From Brienomyrus brachyistius (Eukaryota > Chordata > Actinopteri > Osteoglossiformes > Mormyridae), in the NCBI RefSeq assembly GCF_023856365.1, contig NW_026043003.1, positions 1 to 64,000 on the forward strand: a stretch of DNA of 64,000 bases, read 5' to 3'. Shown here in pieces: positions 60,085 to 64,000 of this stretch (position 1 is the stretch's first letter; every line of letters starts with the position of its first letter). The notes under the pieces are model-generated. The model worked only from the letters and a program-made list of their open reading frames with translations, ran no database searches and was not told the DNA's origin. A program made the position numbers and the translations under genes.

Positions 60085-60157
60085 GGCCACAACCGGGATT
60101 CGAACCCCGGTCTCCCGTGTGAAAGGCGGCGATCTTACCACTACACTATCCAGCAAC
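60085..60157 (-). tRNA. trnae-uuc: tRNA-Glu(UUC)-like, U30 T2
   Basis: Consensus sequence. Confidence 0.6.
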
Positions 60158-60909
60158 TATATAATATAAGGGAGATTTACGGGAAAATACTAATACGGGA
60201 GGACGGCGGGAAAGAGAAGTAAAATACGGTAGTTTCCCGGCCAAAACGGGAGACTTGACAGCCTGAGATGGCTGTCTCTGGCCACGCCCCCTACAGTCGG
60301 TCCGGCCCCTGGCTTTTCCAGCGTGTTCGCGAAAACGACTTCATTATTTATCTGATTGATTTATCGACAGACCATCATACTTTTTAGACGTTATAATAAC
60401 AACACTCTATTGATCCCCCTCTTACTGTCCATGATACACAATGACGAGACACATGTTCACTAATGACGAGAACTATTCTATTTTTCATGCCGGGTCCTTC
60501 AAATCTTACATTTACAAATCTTGTTCTTGTTCTCTGCTCGTTCCCGTAGATATATATTATTATACGGAGATTTACGGAGTCTTCAAAGACGGTCCAGCTC
60601 AAGGATCACTGTTGCTGTGGTGTAGATCAGCTGATCTGTAGTAGTCTTCTACGTACATCTTCTAGTAGACCTTCTGAGGGTACTTCACGCATTCTTGGTC
60701 GGAGGGTCCAGGTTTCCAGCTTAGCTTATTTCTTATTTCTCAGGTCAGCTGCTCTTGTATTCAGCCTACTAATATATATGGGGCTTGGTACCCAATCTCG
60801 GAATGTGGGGATGATGATATCTCCCCCCTGACCTGTCGTCCTGGCTCCCCCTTGTCGTAGCAATCGTGTTGTACCTCATCAATCTCTAGTTGTGATAGCA
60901 GTTGTTTCT

Positions 60910-60982
60910 GGCCACAACCGGGATTCGAACCCCGGTCTCCCGTGTGAAAGGCGGCGATCTTACCACTACACTATCCAGCAAC
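60910..60982 (-). tRNA. trnae-uuc: tRNA-Glu(UUC)-like, U31 T1
   Basis: Consensus sequence. Confidence 0.6.
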
Positions 60983-61054
60983 TATATAATACAATATATA
61001 AAAAATATAATATAAATATAATATAAATATATAAAATATATAACATATATTTTT

Positions 61055-61127
61055 GGCCACAACCGGGATTCGAACCCCGGTCTCCCGTGTGAAAGGCGGC
61101 GATCTTACCACTACACTATCCAGCAAC
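61055..61127 (-). tRNA. trnae-uuc: tRNA-Glu(UUC)-like, U31 T2
   Basis: Consensus gene. The spacer change breaks the first TTTT downstream (TGTT), leaving the next run further away. Confidence 0.58.
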
Positions 61128-61830
61128 TATATAATATAAGGGAGATTTACGGGAAAATACTAATACGGGAGGACGGCGCGAAAGAGAAGTAAAATACGGT
61201 AGTTTCCCGGCCAAAACGGGAGACTTGACAGCCTGAGATGGCTTTTCCAGCGAAAACGACTTCATTATTTATCTGATTGATTTATCGACAGACCATCATA
61301 CTTTTTAGACGTTATAATAACAACACTCTATTGATCCCCCTCTTACTGTCCATGATACACAATGACGAGACACATGTTCACTAATGACGAGAACTATTCT
61401 ATTTTTCATGCCGGGTCCTTCAAATCTTACATTTACAAATCTTGTTCTTGTTCTCTGCTCGTTCCCGTAGATATATATTATTATACGGAGATTTACGGAG
61501 TCTTCAAAGACGGTCCAGCTCAAGGATCACTGTTGCTGTGGTGTAGATCAGCTGATCTGTAGTAGTCTTCTACGTACATCTTCTAGTAGACCTTCTGAGG
61601 GTACTTCACGCATTCTTGGTCGGAGGGTCCAGGTTTCCAGCTTAGCTTATTTCTTATTTCTCAGGTCAGCTGCTCTTGTATTCAGCCTACTAATATATAT
61701 GGGGCTTGGTACCCAATCTCGGAATGTGGGGATGATGATATCTCCCCCCTGACCTGTCGTCCTGGCTCCCCCTTGTCGTAGCAATCGTGTTGTACCTCAT
61801 CAATCTCTAGTTGTGATAGCAGTTGTTTCT

Positions 61831-61903
61831 GGCCACAACCGGGATTCGAACCCCGGTCTCCCGTGTGAAAGGCGGCGATCTTACCACTACACTATCCAGA
61901 AAC
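61831..61903 (-). tRNA. trnae-uuc: tRNA-Glu(UUC)-like, U32 T1, variant
   Basis: C to A at 61900 in the acceptor 5' strand. Confidence 0.52.
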
Positions 61904-61975
61904 TATATAATACAATATATAAAAAATATAATATAAATATAATATAAATATATAAAATATATAAAATATATTTTT

Positions 61976-62048
61976 GGCCACAACCGGGATTCAAACCCCG
62001 GTCTCCCGTGTGAAAGGCGGCGATCTTACCACTACACTATCCAGCAAC
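61976..62048 (-). pseudogene. tRNA-Glu(UUC)-like, U32 T2, damaged B box
   Basis: G to A at 61993 turns the invariant T-loop TTC into TTT, which hits both the B box and the conserved C56. Confidence 0.55.
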
Positions 62049-62800
62049 TATATAATATAAGGGAGATTTACGGGAAAATACTAATACGGGAGGACGGCGG
62101 GAAAGAGAAGTAAAATACGGTAGTTTCCCGGCCAAAACGGGAGACTTGACAGCCTGAGATGGCTGTCTCTGGCCACGCCCCCTACAGTCGGTCCGGCCCC
62201 TGGCTTTTCCAGCGTGTTCGCGAAAACGACTTCATTATTTATCTGATTGATTTATCGACAGACCATCATACTTTTTAGACGTTATAATAACAACACTCTA
62301 TTGATCCCCCTCTTACTGTCCATGATACACAATGACGAGACACATGTTCACTAATGACGAGAACTATTCTATTTTTCATGCCGGGTCCTTCAAATCTTAC
62401 ATTTACAAATCTTGTTCTTGTTCTCTGCTCGTTCCCGTAGATATATATTATTATACGGAGATTTACGGAGTCTTCAAAGACGGTCCAGCTCAAGGATCAC
62501 TGTTGCTGTGGTGTAGATCAGCTGATCTGTAGTAGTCTTCTACGTACATCTTCTAGTTGACCTTCTGAGGGTACTTCACGCATTCTTGGTCGGAGGGTCC
62601 AGGTTTCCAGCTTAGCTTATTTCTTATTTCTCAGGTCAGCTGCTCTTGTATTCAGCCTACTAATATATATGGGGCTTGGTACCCAATCTCGGAATGTGGG
62701 GATGATGATATCTCCCCCCTGACCTGTCGTCCTGGCTCCCCCTTGTCGTAGCAATCGTGTTGTACCTCATCAATCTCTAGTTGTGATAGCAGTTGTTTCT

Positions 62801-62873
62801 GGCCACAACCGGAATTCGAACCCCGGTCTCCCGTGTGAAAGGCGGCGATCTTACCACTACACTATCCAGCAAC
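62801..62873 (-). tRNA. trnae-uuc: tRNA-Glu(UUC)-like, U33 T1, variant
   Basis: G to A at 62813 in the T stem. Confidence 0.52.
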
Positions 62874-62934
62874 TATATAATACAATATAATATAAATATA
62901 ATATAAATATATAAAATATATAAAATATATTTTT

Positions 62935-63007
62935 GGCCACAACCGGGATTCGAACCCCGGTCTCCCGTGTGAAAGGCGGCGATCTTACCACTACACTATC
63001 CAGCAAC
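62935..63007 (-). tRNA. trnae-uuc: tRNA-Glu(UUC)-like, U33 T2
   Basis: Consensus sequence; last copy in the window. Confidence 0.6.
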
Positions 63008-64000
63008 TATATAATATAAGGGAGATTTACGGGAAAATACTAATACGGGAGGACGGCGGGAAAGAGAAGTAAAATACGGTAGTTTCCCGGCCAAAACGGG
63101 AGACTTGACAGCCTGAGATGGCTGATCTCCCTTATACTACAGTCGGTCCGGCCCCTGGCTTTTCCAGCGTGTTCGCGAAAACGACTTCATTATTTATCTG
63201 ATTGATTTATCGACAGACCATCATACTTTTTAGACGTTATAATAACAACACTCTATTGATCCCCCTCTTACTGTCCATGATACACAATGACGAGACACAT
63301 GTTCACTAATGACGAGAACTATTCTATTTTTCATGCCGGGTCCTTCAAATCTTACATTTACAAATCTTGTTCTTGTTCTCTGCTCGTTCCCGTAGATATA
63401 TATTATTATACGGAGATTTACGGAGTCTTCAAAGACGGTCCAGCTCAAGGATCACTGTTGCTGTGGTGTAGATCAGCTGATCTGTAGTAGTCTTCTACGT
63501 ACATCTTCTAGTAGACCTTCTGAGGGTACTTCACGCATTCTTGGTCGGAGGGTCCAGGTTTCCAGCTTAGCTTATTTCTTATTTCTCAGGTCAGCTGCTC
63601 TTGTATTCAGCCTACTAATATATATGGGGCTTGGTACCCAATCTCGGAATGTGGGGATGATGATATCTCCCCCCTGACCTGTCGTCCTGGCTCCCCCTTG
63701 TCGTAGCAATCGTGTTGTACCTCATCAATGTAGGGAGCCGCCCACTGGCCCAATGGCGGAATCCAATGGCGCAGCCGAAGGCTGTGAATGCGTGTTGGTC
63801 CTTCCAAGCGCTCCTGGGAATTACTTACCCTTTTTAATATACAAGATATTCTTTTAGACACACATCTGACTCCATTTTATTAATGACCTTATTTCAGTAT
63901 ATTGTAGTCATGACGTTTATGTTGTTCGGATTACTTCGGGACTCTCCTTTAGATTACCAACTCTAGTTTACCCCTGACGAAGGAGTCCGCCAGATTCGCC

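Larger units (their letters stand above)
59940..60909 (-). repeat. Unit U30, S-only, long subtype
   Basis: 970 bp, consensus. Confidence 0.9.
60910..61830 (-). repeat. Unit U31, S-only, short subtype
   Basis: 921 bp; spacer has a private 'taacatat'. Confidence 0.9.
61831..62800 (-). repeat. Unit U32, S-only, long subtype
   Basis: 970 bp; both tRNA copies carry private base changes, and S has 'ctagttgacc'. Confidence 0.9.
7782..64000 (-). repeat. Tandem array of tRNA-Glu(UUC)-like units (U0-U33), running off the window
   Basis: From 7782 onward every base belongs to one repeat family. The full unit, exemplified by 32656-35351, is T1 (73 bp), AT-rich spacer (72 bp), T2 (73 bp), S module (677 bp at 32874-33550, or 49 bp longer in the long subtype), L module (1775 bp at 33551-35325) and link (26 bp). 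L is present wholly or partly in 17 of 34 units. Copies differ at very few bases outside a noisy patch at about 45.69-50.92 kb. All tRNA-like genes read on the minus strand. The right end is beyond the window, so total size is unknown. Confidence 0.97.
62801..64000 (-). repeat. Unit U33, S plus L, cut by window end
   Basis: 61-bp spacer; S has an inverted 12-bp patch at about 63124-63136 in place of part of the 41-bp block; L begins at 63730 and runs off the window. Confidence 0.9.

Noticed and set aside
7782..64000. CRISPR-like array
   Set aside because: Repeats are 0.9-2.8 kb tRNA-containing units, with no short spacer-repeat pattern, in a eukaryotic genome.

Overview
The window is animal nuclear DNA, most likely from a ray-finned fish. 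The evidence is degenerate LINE and SINE copies of types common in fish genomes, a CA/TG microsatellite, intron-containing coding exons with GT/AG borders, and no dense prokaryote-like coding. Species cannot be fixed from the sequence alone.

Left part, about 1-7781, is ordinary gene-poor DNA. It holds a LINE 3' end (1-480), a tRNA-derived SINE on the minus strand with perfect 13-bp target-site duplications (1256-1530), a decayed LINE reverse-transcriptase C-terminus on the minus strand (2015-2935), a SINE fragment (about 3475-3570), a second decayed LINE on the plus strand (4135-4990), a dispersed repeat (about 5565-5735) and a TG microsatellite (5954-6066). The only plausible protein gene is on the minus strand: a 120-bp transmembrane exon (7463-7582) and a terminal exon (6648-6773) with a tyrosine-motif tail (LNYAAL and TLYSDL). 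This looks like the 3' end of an immune-type inhibitory receptor. Its extracellular exons are not in the left part; they should lie to the right, where the array begins.

Right part, 7782 to the end of the window, is one uninterrupted tandem array of about 56 kb with 66 full-length and one truncated tRNA-Glu(UUC)-like genes, all on the minus strand. A unit normally has two tRNA copies about 72 bp apart (T1 and T2, separated by an AT-rich spacer), then an S module (about 680 or 730 bp), optionally an L module (1775 bp), then a 26-bp link into the next T1. S-only units are about 921 or 970 bp and S+L units about 2696 or 2745 bp. I count 34 units, U0 to U33. Shared private variants and shared chimeric junctions show higher-order duplication, unequal crossover and gene conversion. 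The tRNA copies have good A and B boxes and a UUC anticodon, but the acceptor arm does not pair, so whether they make working tRNA is open. A patch at about 45.69-50.92 kb is full of one-base indels and is probably poorly polished assembly. No repeated open frame within the array looks like a real protein gene.
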